64,000 nt of DNA from positions 242,001 to 306,000 of the forward strand of contig QVRM01001989.1 of the NCBI GenBank assembly GCA_003439945.1, in the 5' to 3' direction. The position numbers and the translations under genes were made by a program. The DNA comes from Dermanyssus gallinae. Taxonomy: Eukaryota > Arthropoda > Arachnida > Mesostigmata > Dermanyssidae. Shown here piece after piece: positions 10,481-27,525 of the stretch (positions within the stretch are counted from its first letter, which is position 1; each line of letters begins with the position of its first letter). The notes under the pieces are model-generated. The model was not told where the DNA came from. It searched no databases and saw only the letters and a list, made by a program, of their open reading frames with translations.

Positions 10481-10913
10481 GTTCTGCGTGCTTTCTCATA
10501 CGTAAAGGAATCTTACGGTTCTTCGTGCAAAACGATAAGTTGTTGTAAAAATCCGCCCATGTTTGACAACTATGTTTTCGCAGGCGGCCCTTTCTCTATA
10601 GAGACACAGTGTTATTGCACCAAGATTTCACTACATGTTGCGAGCATTCCCGACTTTTAATTATACCGGATGCCTTGCTTACGTCGAGACTACAAGGGTT
10701 ATTCTAGAAACGATGTCGATCTTTATCTTAGAAAAGAGCATGTGGACTATACTGAACTCTTCATTAGGTTTCCGGGGGGTAAATAGAATGAAAGAAAACA
10801 GCTCGCTGACTTGCGACAACCACAAGCCAACTTGGTCCCTGCCCTCTAAAAAAAGCACGTAAAGCAACATATTTTCTTGGCAGTTGTGACAGTAGAAAAT
10901 ACAAGGGGTGTTA
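10481..10913. other. No recognisable gene
   Basis: Two short opposing frames (10635-10870) carry no motif. Confidence 0.4.
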
Positions 10914-10915
10914 TA

Positions 10916-12138
10916 TTAGGTAAGTCAAAAAGTTTGTCGGCTTTTTTACCCGATTTTAAAGAGCCTTATTTATGCAGACAACAGTATTTTTATTCAATGA
11001 TATATTGACCGTTTTGTTCGATAACCTTCGCCCATCGCTTCGGTAGATCCATGATTCATTTTTCCCAGAACGTCTTGTCCTTCTCGTCGAAATACTGAGT
11101 GAGGTGATTTTTTATAGCCTCCAAAGATTCAAATGTTGTGCCATCAAGGGAATTCTGGAGAGACCTGAACAAGTGAAAATCAGATGGTGCGAGGTCGGGA
11201 CTATAAGCTGGGTGCGGCAGCACATCCCAGTTAAACTCCGCCAAATTTTGCCGGGTGGCCAAACTTTTGTGTGGTGTCGCCTTATCATGTTGAAAAGTGA
11301 CGCCCCACCTGTTTGACAATTCCGGGCGCTTCGTTGCTACTGCAGCCTTCAAATCTTCGAGTTGTCTGCAGTAGACGACGGAGTTGATCGTCTGACCCAT
11401 TGGAAGCAGCTCAAAATACACGACGCCCTTACAGTCCCACCAGCAGCACAGCATAACCTTCTTCTGATGAATTTCGGGTTTAGGGATAGCTGCGGCCTGA
11501 GAACCTCTCGGGACCCAACTTCTTTTCTGTGTTACGTTTCTGTAGAGTATCCATTTTTCATCGCCGGTTATCAATCTCCTCAGAAATGGCTCATTCGAGT
11601 TCTTCCAGAGGAGTGCGTGACAGGTATCGACTCGCCCTTCAAGCTGCCTATCATTGAGGTCGTGTAGTAGCCAGATATTCCGCTTGCACGAGAAACCTGC
11701 ATCATGGAGGCGATTCCAAACGGTTCCGTGGGAGACTCCCGTTACATCTTCAATTTCTTTTATGGTCAAACCTGGGTTCGAAGTAACCAGGCTTATGACT
11801 TCGTCGGTCTCCACAACATTGGGTCTTCGACTGTGGATTTGTGTACTGCGTTTTCGCCGTAGACTGCACATATCCTCCGGGTTGTTTGCGCTGCACTTAT
11901 GCCTTCACGGTAGGAGAACAACATAATGTGTCGAAAATGCGTATTTTTGTCCTCCATTGCAAACAGCTGCCAATTCCGCAAACGAAACGGTAAAGTTGGA
12001 ACCGGTATACCGTCGCGCCGCCACGGGTCTGCTCCTGAATGTAAACACCCAGCCGCACTCTCAGGCGGCCCTGCTGCAGAGCGCGGGAATTTCAAAAATG
12101 TGGTCCCAGAAAGCCGACGAACTTTTTGACTTACCTAA
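10916..12138 (-). mobile_element. mariner element, complete ends
   Basis: A 1223-bp element whose ends are inverted repeats starting TTAGGTAAGTCAAAAAGTT, with one mismatch in about the first 28 bp. It is flanked by TA on both sides (10914-10915 and 12139-12140), the target duplication of Tc1/mariner transposons. It carries one minus-strand transposase reading frame, inactivated (see the separate entry). Confidence 0.93.
10990..11957 (-). pseudogene. mariner transposase, D34D, inactivated
   Basis: The N-terminal helix-turn-helix starts MEDKNTHFRHIMLFSYREG at 11957. The catalytic domain has TGDEKW, FQHDKATPH and HPAYSPDLAPSD, with 34 residues between the second and third Asp (D,D34D). About 25-30 residues expected between the HTH and PNVVETDEV are missing, and the frame shifts there (about 11850). 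A TGA at 11056 falls where the family has a WxxxLPKRW segment, and that reading continues in frame to a TAA near 10990. The transposase is therefore dead although all three Asp remain. Confidence 0.88.
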
Positions 12139-12140
12139 TA

Positions 12141-13600
12141 GATCATTTTAAATCAATTAGAGAACATGCCGTTTTTTAAAGGCTTGGCATTCCCTTAGCG
12201 AGGAGTGGCTTCAAGGCCTGCCCTCCGGCCAGCTTGGCACTATGTTCGATTTTTGCTCCTGCCGCATGGTGTCGGCTACTAGGATAGGCGCCCCCGTCTG
12301 TGAGTCGTTTTCATGCATCTCGTTTGGTGGACCGGTCGATTCTACACCAGTTAGACTGCCTAAAACGTCCCGGCAGGCTCACAAGACAAGCTCAATGGAA
12401 ATAACAAGAGGATCACAAAGAAGAGCAGGGATACCATCCACACTGGAGCCCAAAGGTCTAAGTGAAGGCAATGAGTTATTCTCTTATGGGGTAACCGCAC
12501 CGTTATGGTCTTGTCTAGGATGTAATTGTCTCATTTACGGCGGCATCACCACACCTTCGCCACAGCTCTGTATTAGATGTAGATACAGGTTGCATAAGAC
12601 GCAGATTATGAAAAGTAAAGGAATATTTTGAGCTATCAAAAAGCTACCACATTGTGCATATTCCTTTGGAGACACTGCGTTGGGAGATGAGTGTTAATAT
12701 CGCAATTTATTTTAGAAATACCGCAAAACATATAAATGATAGACAAACGCAGAGTCATGTTTCTGAGGCAGATAATGTCATTGGCTGTTTGCAACAGAAA
12801 GGCGACGTCATCATCATCAGTTGTTTTATTAGAGACCTCATGGTCTGGCAAAAAATTAACTAATAACAGGGAAAACCTTTATGTATTACACGTAGTGTAA
12901 TATATACATATTAATATCCACTTGAATAATACTTACCTGCATGTCTTAAAAATTACGCACCTGTGGTTCTCTTTAATGAATTCATTGATGCACATTCCTT
13001 TAACTCGTTATCAAAAGCGTTCTAAAATTTATCCACAGCTGTATTAGGTGATTCAAGCCTATAGTATACAATATACGGTACGCGTTGAGGATCGAGTCGT
13101 AAGAGTCAGAACTATTACAGCCGAACACAAGATTTCAAATGTGATGCTTTATTTGCTGCTTGTCAAGCGAGTGAATTCCCTCTCTAGGAGCCCAGACAAT
13201 ACGTGCGGAGGGCCCTTGTTGAGCTCGTGCAAGCACTATCTCTCCTCTGTGCTAGATTTTGCGCAGGTCACTCAGGTGGGCAACGTAGAAGATCTGGTGA
13301 ATTACGAACGTCATCTTCGTTGCCTCAGCCACTTCTATCTAAATACATTTTACTTCTTCGTATAGTCATTATGGACACCACGGTCTAGAGAAATATGATA
13401 TCATCCCTTAGAGGGATTTCACCAATCTTGCAAGCAAGACTTGTCGCCATAGAGGAAGATTGGTCTTCATAAAAAAATATATATACATATATGCCTTCAC
13501 GTGGGCCTATATCTCAATCACAATACGTTGCAAAGGGACTATAGCTTTCTCTGACAATCCAACAGTTTTTAATGCGGAGGCGAATAACTTACTCTCTCCA
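12141..13600. other. No recognisable gene
   Basis: A 129-codon frame (12242-12631) and several shorter ones show no family signature. 12636-12863 carries opposing frames without motifs. Confidence 0.4.
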
Positions 13601-13844
13601 GTTAGCAAATATTTACATGTTTTTTTAATGCGTTTTAGATAAGCATATTCATTCTGAATTATTACGGCTTATAGTGCCAACATATAGCATTGGACATTCC
13701 TACAGTACCGACTGTGCACGTAAGAAATGTATGTGTCAGAAATTGGCAAAAATTACTGAAACGAAATCCTAACAAAATAAGTGCATTGGGCATCACAATA
13801 AACGATGATGAGATGTTGTTTGTGCTCTAGGTCAGGGGCTATAA

Positions 13845-18825
<4,981 letters not shown>

Positions 18826-18899
18826 TGTGCCGTAGGCGCTAAACTCAGCCAGCAGTAATAGATGAAAGCATGATTAGTGATGAGCAAGCGAGCAAACGG

Positions 18900-18907
18900 T
18901 TTTTATA
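18900..18907 (-). promoter_or_regulatory. TATA box of gene B
   Basis: TATAAAAA on the minus strand about 80 bp upstream of the gene B ATG, matching the spacing in gene A. Confidence 0.5.
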
Positions 18908-19129
18908 TTGTCAACAGACTTCATAAGTTCGGGTTATTTGTAAAGCGATTGAGGCATACAATAAACTCTTTCTTGTTCTAAATATATGCACACGCAGTCA
19001 AAGCTCTAAGGGTCCGAGAGTCCCGCGTTTTATGTTCCTTCTTAATATGGCCCACTTGTGCTTATCTGCTTATTGATCCGATACGTGCCGATATTTACCG
19101 ATGGCCGAGATGGCAAGGGTTAGCGATGA

Positions 19130-19220
19130 CCGCAACCACGAAAGCCAACTTGCCAGTGATGGTCAGTTGGCAGCCATCACGATAAGCGAATTTGCCAGTA
19201 ATGGGCAGTTGGCAGCAAGG
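19130..19220. repeat. Short tandem duplication
   Basis: Two imperfect units share TTGCCAGT.ATGG.CAGTTGGCAGC with a period near 46 bp. CAACTTGCC/CAGTTGGCA also allows local pairing. Confidence 0.5.
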
Positions 19221-19729
19221 CACTAGAGAGGGAACACCGCCAGCCCCCCGATGTGCTGTGGTCATTTTTCTCCCTCGGCACAGCTTTGCCAGATAAGCGA
19301 GTTGAGTAAATAAGGAGGCTCGCCAAAAGGTCACAGCCTAAAGTTTAACTTTTAGGCAGGTGAGTCTAGCAGGCGAGCTAAAGGCGTGCGACAATTACAC
19401 CAGGCAGTAAGGCTACATACAAAAATGATATTGAAGGGGAGAATTCCAACCCGGCATTGCCGAGAATACCAACTTTGAAAAGTTATTGACACTTGACTGA
19501 GTCCACACAAAACAGCTTCTTTCATATATATACGTATATGTATATATATACCTATGGAAAACACCTATTCTAAGCAACAGTCGAATCGTTTCTTTTCAAT
19601 TTAATACATTATGTATATGTTATACGTATCACGATGGATTAACTAAGCCAGTATGCCTAGTGGGCTCGTATTGTGGCTGTCACGTGTCCGTTTCGATGAG
19701 GTCAGGCCGACACCACTTCAGAAGTGTGT

Positions 19730-20370
19730 ATCAAGGTTGTATATCAATTTCCAGACGTTTTTTATGCAGGTGCCCAATTTCTCCCTGAAGGTCTTTCATG
19801 ATGCATAGTGATGATTACCCTGCATCCTGCGTGGCTCTTCCTCTCCCCTCTATTAACACTACTAGTCTATTTAATAGCTTAAATAGTCTTTTGGCCACTT
19901 CTTTAATCTTCTTCGTGGGAATTTGTGTTTCGCATAATTTCACCAAAGGATCTATTTGCTGCTTCAACGCCGGGACGGCATCCTAGAGTACTTTTCTCTC
20001 AACTTCTCTAGAATCTTCGTTGCTCTGGCTATATTCTCTTCGCTTTATTGATCTGTTTCTCTCGTATGCCGCGCTTGCTCTTTGTTATGTGTCATTTAAT
20101 TCGTGGGCTGTTAAGGCTAACTTAATGTACGAGGGAAGTGTGCGGCACATGGAACCCGGACCGGTCAATCAATCAACCGCGCTTAAGCATCCCGGTGGTA
20201 CCGACTGGGACGCCTGCTTCCTTGGCTTAATAGGCACAATGAAAGCGGGACGCCACACGAAAGCAGACCTCCCGGCGAGAGAACCATCTGAATTCGCTGC
20301 TGCCCTTTGCAGCGGTGAGTCAGTCCCCCTGCTCTGGAGTGGACTGGATCGCGTCAACAGAGTTTAAACG
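19730..20370 (-). pseudogene. Possible LINE ORF1 relic
   Basis: The minus strand reads DAVPALKQQIDPLVKLCETQ and KEVAKRLFKLLNRL, a charged helical stretch like the coiled-coil part of LINE ORF1 proteins. Stops and frameshifts interrupt it and no zinc knuckle is seen. Weak call. Confidence 0.3.
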
Positions 20371-20504
20371 ATCCGAAGATTTCTCAGGTGACGTTTTGGT
20401 TGCTCCAGACATACAATACAGGCAGCAATCAAATGTCCTCGCGTCTCGTATAGTCCAGTTCAAGATCGCGGTAGCCCCTAATTTAGGCTTTTCTGATATT
20501 CAAG

Positions 20505-20700
20505 TAAAGTGCGTTGCAAAAAATTAGCAACACATGTTTTTTGGTGATAATTTCGGTTTGATTTGTTTGAACGTTTTGAAATTTTAAATGCATGATGTAC
20601 ATGACGAAACGCGAGTATGGTGTTAATTTCGTCACACAATCGCTTCATACAAAAATAAAAAGTGTGAAAAAACAGCGTTGCAAAATATTAGCAACAATAA
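20505..20700. mobile_element. Possible Tc1-like transposon end
   Basis: GCGTTGCAAAAAATTAGCAAC (20511-20531) is repeated as GCGTTGCAAAATATTAGCAAC near 20673-20693. Paired direct repeats like this near an end occur in some Tc1-like elements. I do not find the opposite end. Confidence 0.3.
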
Positions 20701-20798
20701 CATGTTAACAACACAGCTCTTATTTGTAAAGGATAGTCGATGCTACAGCTGATATTCGATCCCGGGGATCAAATGTCAGGAATATATTATATATATAA

Positions 20799-21766
<968 letters not shown>

Positions 21767-21780
21767 TATATATATATATA

Positions 21781-21859
21781 GATTCAAGATTCAAGTCGTG
21801 GTTTATTAAAGGAACTGCATTATACAATGCTTTAGGTCCCATTTAAAAAAATATAAAAT

Positions 21860-21955
<96 letters not shown>

Positions 21956-22506
21956 TTAAGATATCTTGCTGTCAGCCATGGACAATCACAAAATAAGTTT
22001 GTTCAGCCTTGCAGAATCAGACATCCTAACACAACACAAATAGTACGTGTGCCTCCGCCATGTCAACACCCATTAGTGAGTAACCATTTCTGGACCTCAC
22101 GTGTAAAACAATTCAGGGAAGTGATGCGGCGAATGCGCTGTGGTATATTACTCCATATCACGGGCAAGCGAGAAGCAAGAACTTGATGACTACATCTCTT
22201 AGTAACTAATGGCCCTACGAATGTTGTGGCACGCCTCGAGGTTCTACGAAACAAGGGAACAAGAGGAAAAGAAACATCGTAGGAAATAATATTCCGAGTA
22301 ATTTTAAAGCTTAGCACGGCGACCTTCAGCAAATATAATGAATCGATCGTGAAGAGATTATGTGCCCCATAGAGATCACTGACGGAGTCTCTGCGTCGCC
22401 TGCCAAATATAGCTCTTAGAGCCTCGTTTTGTATTATACGCGCCCTACGAAGAACTACCTCGAATCCACTACCCCATATAAGGACACCGTAGAGGAGAAC
22501 TGGCAA
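21781..22506 (-). pseudogene. 5'-truncated LINE, 3' end
   Basis: The minus strand encodes the ORF2 C-terminus: MPVLLYGVLIWGSGF, RRARIIQNEALRAIFG and FTREVQKWLLTN, the post-RT domain of CR1/Jockey-like elements. The 3' UTR contains a long (TTA)n run and ends AATAAACCACGACTTGAATC with a short GATTCAA repeat. Confidence 0.75.
21862..21954. repeat. (AAT)n microsatellite in a LINE 3' UTR
   Basis: Over 90 bp of AAT/ATA repeats, placed inside the 3' UTR of the minus-strand LINE and not at its very end. Confidence 0.95.
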
Positions 22507-22529
22507 AAACAGTATATATATATAGGCAT

Positions 22530-23080
22530 TTTAGATAAGCATGTTCGTAGAGTGCTTGTTCTTTTGGACATCTAAAGGCTATTATTACGGTTTTTAGTGC
22601 CATCATATAACATCGGATATATCTACAGTACTTACGGTACAAGCAATAAATGTATGTGTTAAAAATTGGCAAAAAGCTTATTAAACGATATCCTAGCAAA
22701 ATAAATGGTTAGAATGATATCTTAACAAAATTAGGCATTACATGAAACGACGATAAGATGTTGTTTGTGCTGTCGGTCAAGGACTTCAATTAGGCCATTT
22801 CTAGTAATCGGCGAAAATACATATCCAAAAATGAAAACGTCAAGATAACATTGTCCTCACAGTAGCAGGCGGTTTACGCTTATTTAACTGCATTTCCTAA
22901 TCAAATAGCAAATGTATGTTGGTATAAACCAGGTGGATTACATGGATGACCAGGCAAGCGGGTATATAAGTATAAACACTTAACGTACTCTTGCTTTTAA
23001 AAAAACCTGATCAACTTCTGACAGTGTTGTTGGGGAAATCTTGTATAATATGTAATATGTATACATACACTTACTACATA
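22530..23080 (-). repeat. Partial duplicate of the gene B 3' region
   Basis: 22530-22815 matches sequence downstream of gene B (13636-13850) and 22870-23035 matches its intron (14150-14345). The segment with exon 3 is missing here. It is a segmental copy without coding capacity. Confidence 0.6.
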
Positions 23081-23085
23081 TTATT

Positions 23086-23165
23086 AGCGGGTTGCGGGCC
23101 GGCAGTGGAAACAATCAGAGTCAGGCTTAGTTCACCTATTACAAGACCACTTCAGCCTTTGGCCT
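23086..23165 (+). repeat. Dispersed repeat B, fragment
   Basis: AGCGGGTTGCGGGCCGGCAG and GGAAACAATCAGAGTCAGG match the start of the copy at 16893. Confidence 0.6.
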
Positions 23166-23617
23166 TTGGCCTCTAGTCTACCTTTGGCAGTCGTCAGGTG
23201 CGGTTACGTTTTGCTTCTCTCCGTGAAAGGTGGCTAAAGAGGGCGCGAAAGGACACGCTAACGGTGCCGCGTTTAGACGAAGTGCAACGCTTCTAACACT
23301 GATTCTTAAACGTTTGAAAACACGAACGCCGGCGGCACCGCAGCTCGATTGTTTACAGGCTAAATTGTTTACAGGAAGGCCTGTGACATCCGCTGTTCGG
23401 TGGGACCGCTGTGTATATAAGTGATCGGTGTTTTGAACAGCTTCGTGCATATAGTGGTGCAGAACGGTGTGAACACTCACACACTCTGTAAGCTAACGTG
23501 CATGTGTATGTAGGATGTGAAAACGCACACACATTCTGTGCACTAACGTGCTTGTGTATATATATATATATACCACCAACAATCGTCAGGTGCGCACGAA
23601 GCTACCTCTACGGAGTA

Positions 23618-23703
23618 GTAGCGGGTGGCAGAGTGGACAGCACCGGTGACTGGTGAACCCGCCGAGGCAAGATTGGTTTAGGTTCGAACCCCAGTGTTTT
23701 TTT
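23618..23703 (+). repeat. tRNA-like pol III unit (SINE head)
   Basis: A perfect A box, GTGGCAGAGTGG, and B box, GGTTCGAACCC, at tRNA spacing are followed by a T7 run at 23697-23703. No acceptor stem forms with the 5' flank, so an intact tRNA gene is unlikely. Confidence 0.5.
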
Positions 23704-23786
23704 GTTGTAATTTTTTTTTACAATTTTTTAATTTTTATATTAGTTAATTATCTGACTTAAGTATTGGTTTTATATCCACTTAGGTT

Positions 23787-24110
23787 TTAATGCTCATTTT
23801 TACAATTACTGACTTTTAAACAAGACTGGCCTAAAGAAACATGTTCGGGCCAACCGCCGCCCAAGGAGCGCGACAAAAGCCAGATCGACGCATCGCAACC
23901 CTCGACGGATACAGTGACGACTTGTAGTGTCCACCACCCCCATGACCGGGCGGCGACCGTTACGAGTTCGCCATTCTCTCGCTCAAACAACACGTCTTCT
24001 GCCTGGCTCGAACAAACGACTACTAACTCATTTATTCTCATGCCTCCTGATATACTCACAGATTGCCCGCGCATTTAGTGACTTCCCGCGTCTTCGCTAG
24101 TAGGGTGGCG
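23787..24110. other. GC-richer stretch, nothing recognised
   Basis: A 95-codon minus-strand frame lacks any motif. Confidence 0.35.
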
Positions 24111-24123
24111 GCATCCTCTAATT

Positions 24124-24896
24124 GGCGCCATGTATTTAGCTTGTTTCGGCATTGCCGCTAACCGACGCTGTCTACGCCCGCGCTGCTTAACGGACACTGC
24201 TATCCTACATTATCCCCCCCTTCGCAGGCTTGTTTTGAATTCTATCCCGTCTGCACTCACGAACTCCCGTTAATGGCTTGGTACTCGTCTAACCCGCCGT
24301 GGACGTCCTTCAGAGCGGTGCGCTGTCGTCTTCATGTCCATTATGTGGTGCACCCGGCGGCGGCTGGTTTCCGTATCCAGTCGCCGGGCACGACTGCACG
24401 AACCTGGTTCCGATTGCCGTTCTTCTCCCGTCTGCGTGCTCCTTCGGTTCGTCCACTCGCGCTCGCTCATCCTCATGTGCATCCTCCGCCACCTGCAGGT
24501 GCCAAACTTGCCACATTTTCGGCTCCTCACTTGTTTTGCCGGACACATTTCGGCCCCGTATTCGTGCCTCGTCTATCCGCACGCCTAGCATCCATCCGTT
24601 CCGTGTTCTCGCCCTGCCGCCAGCCTAGGTCCGCTTCGTTCCGCCGGCCCTCGTGTCGTGCTGCAATCCATTCTGGCCTCCGTGACGCACCTCTCCACGT
24701 GTAACGCGGCCGTTAAGGCCTGTTCGACTGTCCCGAACTCGTGCCTTTTCCATCCGCGCACGATCCACCCGCTCCGCGTTCTCGCCCTGTCGACGGCCTT
24801 GGTCCGCTTCTATCATAGCAGTGTTCGTTAAGCAGCGCGGGCATAGACAGCGTCGGTTACCGGCAATGCCGAAACAAGCTAAATACATGGCGCCAT
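24124..24896. repeat. Inverted repeat of about 80 bp flanking a GC-rich unit
   Basis: 24124-24206 (GGCGCCATGTATTTAGC through GGACACTGCTAT) is a near-perfect reverse complement of 24811-24896. The 600 bp between contain imperfect direct repeats (about 24560-24635 and 24735-24812) sharing GTTCTCGCCCTG and GGTCCGCTTC. Confidence 0.75.
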
Positions 24897-25378
24897 GTAA
24901 CGGATGGCAGAACATGGCCTGTCAATACCAGGGCATTGCCGGGGAGGCCGGGGACAGGACAGGCGTAGTCCTGTCCCGTCGTATAAGCGAGACGGGGGAC
25001 GACGGCGAGCCTATCAAGAGGGCCCTGGTGGCGCTCCGGCTTCCCAAGGATTCGACGTTAATCCAGGAGAAGAACCTCCTGGACCAAGCGTTAACAAAGG
25101 CCAAGGCACTAGTGGACTCACGAAGCCTTGGACCTATCCCCTGCCATATAACTAGCCAGGGGGAGCAGAGGGGAGTCGGAAAACTTCTCGAGTGCCTGGC
25201 CCGAGCTCAAAGCCTACACCTCGCCGTCACCCCCACGAAACGAAAGAATGCCTTAGACAGCGTGAAGAAAAGCAAGCCCAACCCCACAACGACCTTTCTT
25301 CTAAAAAAGAAGGAAGGGAAAACCTACGCGGACATGATCCGGGAGCTGGGGACCCCAACGCACACAACGTCAGGGTGA
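24845..25378 (+). CDS. ORF, possible LINE ORF1 (gag) piece
   Basis: The open frame runs from ATG 24845 (MPKQAKYMAPCNGWQNMACQ) to TGA 25378, about 178 codons. It is basic and ends KKKEGKTYADMIRELGTP. The intact R1 ORF1 has GQTWADTVKSLRDH in its middle, so this may be a truncated Gag-like ORF of another R1-like element. No CCHC knuckles remain. The start lies inside the right arm of the inverted repeat. Confidence 0.35.
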   Translation, partial: RQRRLPAMPKQAKYMAPCNGWQNMACQYQGIAGEAGDRTGVVLSRRISETGDDGEPIKRALVALRLPKDSTLIQEKNLLDQALTKAKALVDSRSLGPIPCHITSQGEQRGVGKLLECLARAQSLHLAVTPTKRKNALDSVKKSKPNPTTTFLLKKKEGKTYADMIRELGTPTHTTSG

Positions 25379-26018
25379 ACTTTTTTTTAAGTGCGTTTTA
25401 TTTACAGTATCTTATGTGTATTACAACATGATAGTCGTGTAGTACGCAGCACTGGAACATCCAATACATATGATTTATTTTTCTTTTCATCTTCTTAACA
25501 CCGTGTTACCTACATATTATATTTATGTTTTAAAAAATAATAGTAGTTAAAAAATAATAATGATAATAATAGTAATAATAATAGCCAGTAAATAATATTT
25601 TGCCTGAGTGTTCAGAGATCTGGCCGAAATATATAATATTAGTGGTCGCTTGAAGTTGTATTTCAGAGTCTTCGTGGATAATCAGATATGGCCACCCGCC
25701 TCGGCCATGGACAGTACGCTTAAAGGCCGCCAAGTGACGCAATGTGTCGGCTCGGGTCGCTGTCTCCCACATGTCACGTCTTCGGCACGTATGACTATGA
25801 CACCATGTACACACACATATATATATATATATCTGCACACGCGTGTCTGCATACGTGTAGTTGTGCTGTCTCATGGCTGCTGAAATGTGTGTGGGCGTTC
25901 ATGTGGAAACTCGTTACGGTGGTTACATGTTGTCTGTGTTTGCATTTCATGTGATGATGTGTTTGTGCGTAATGCGTAGTTTTTGAGTGTCATACATTTT
26001 ACGTTATTGGAATGGTGG
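25379..26018. other. AT-rich, no gene
   Basis: Contains ATA-rich tracts near 25540-25600 and a short (TA)n at 25818-25833. Open frames here are short and unsupported. Confidence 0.45.
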
Positions 26019-26019
26019 T

Positions 26020-27516
26020 TTATTTAATTAACCTGGACAGTTGCTCCTGGCTGAGTGATGTAATGTGTTTTCGTATTTGTTTCTTGATTTGTCTAGTGGT
26101 CTCGTTTGTTTGTTGTCGTATGTTATCAGGACAACTATTCAATAGCTTAATAAAATGACTGGCAGCCCGTCTTTTCATGGTTTCACTTTTTATGTTTTCC
26201 AAATTGAGGGTGCCATGTTGGCGTGCTCTGGTAAGATATTGGTGACTTGATCTTTGTCTCTCTTGTATCTCACGCCCAACATGTGCCTCTCTCAGAAGAA
26301 AATGGGAGAGCACTGATCCTGCGTACTGATGTCGAAACGGCAAAACCTTTAAACTGTCCATAAGTGTTGCTGCATTAACGCTGCGTTTAGCACCGCAGAC
26401 CAATTTTATGGCTTTCTTCTGCAGGACGATTAATGGCTGTAATATTGTCAGATAATAACCACCGTATAGCGTTAGTCCATATCGATAGTAACTCTCCACA
26501 AGTGCACGATATACTTCGAGTTTTAGTGCTACTGTCGCTGAGTTTCTTATCTGGCTTAATATTTCCACGCCCTTCCTCATTTTCTTGGCAATATAATTGA
26601 CGTGTGGTTGCTAAGATAGGTTGCTCGAAATCATCATTCCCAAATATTTTATCGTATCAGTTCGTTCGACTAAGGGCCAGTGACAATGCATAGAGCTGGT
26701 TATTTCGAGATAGTTGTGTAGTTGTATAGAATTAATGTGTGCTATAGACGGACAACTTCGGAGTTCGAAGTGTATAAACTTAGTTTTGCTGTGATTTATC
26801 ACAAGTCCGTTTTGTTTCATCCACGTCCTGATTTTACTTAAGCTTCGTTCTATGTGTTGCGTATTCTCAAGTGATTGTTGTGTATAGATAAGTGCTGTGT
26901 CATCCGCGTACATGTATTTAGTAGAGCAGTCTTGTATTTGAAAGAAATCGTTGCAATACAAAATGTATAAAAGAGGACCCATCACACTTCCTTGAGGGAC
27001 GGCAAAAGGTCTTAAGGTAACTTCGGAAGACTCGTTGTTGAACGAGTATGTCTGTTTTCTGTTATTTAGATATGTTTCTATCACGGTTAGTGCCTTTGCA
27101 GTGATTCCCATACGTTGCATTTTATGCAGTAAGCGGCAATGTGGAATGCTGTCGAAAGCCTTAGACAAATCTAAAAACACACCTACTGGCCTGTTACCCT
27201 TATTTATCTCTTGAGCCAGTGTTTCATGCACAGCCATTAACGCCGACTGTGTGTTTTTGCCTTTTCTGAACCCAAACTGATTACTATGTAGTATTTTATT
27301 ATCGTCAAGATGTCGTTTTATGCGTTTTACAATTAACGTTTTGATTAGTTTGCCTAAATTGCTAAGGAGTGAGATTGGTCTGAAGTTACTTATGTTGTCT
27401 TTACGTCCCTGTTTATATAATAGTACAAGTTTTTATCTTTTAAGTGCACTAGGAAAGCGACCGTGCGTAAATATTGAATTTGCCAGCCTCCAGATTATCC
27501 TCGTGAAGATGTCACT
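26020..27516 (-). pseudogene. Split LINE ORF2, 3' part (RT to C-terminus)
   Basis: Minus strand, reading from 27516: NSDIFTRIIWRLANSIF, NFRPISLLSNLGKL, QFGFRKGKNTQSAL, VFLDLSKAFDSIPH, AVPQGSVMGPLLYI, YMYADDTALIYTQQ, then the thumb and C-terminal domain ending LSQEQLSRLIK and TAA with AATAAA just after. This is a complete RT order. Only two in-frame nonsense codons are seen, a TAA near 27434 and a TAG at 26611-26613. It joins in frame to 30463 once the inserted element and one copy of the 9-bp duplication are set aside. Confidence 0.88.
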
Positions 27517-27525
27517 GTTTGCTTT
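27517..27525. repeat. Target duplication, left
   Basis: GTTTGCTTT, identical to 30454-30462, flanks the inserted RLE-type element. Confidence 0.85.

Noticed and set aside
11104..11926. Plus-strand frames across the mariner
   Set aside because: Antisense shadows of the transposase.
24273..24704. 143-codon Pro/Arg/Ser-rich plus-strand frame and opposing frames
   Set aside because: GC-rich repeated DNA between two inverted repeats; all frames are open by composition and no motif is seen.
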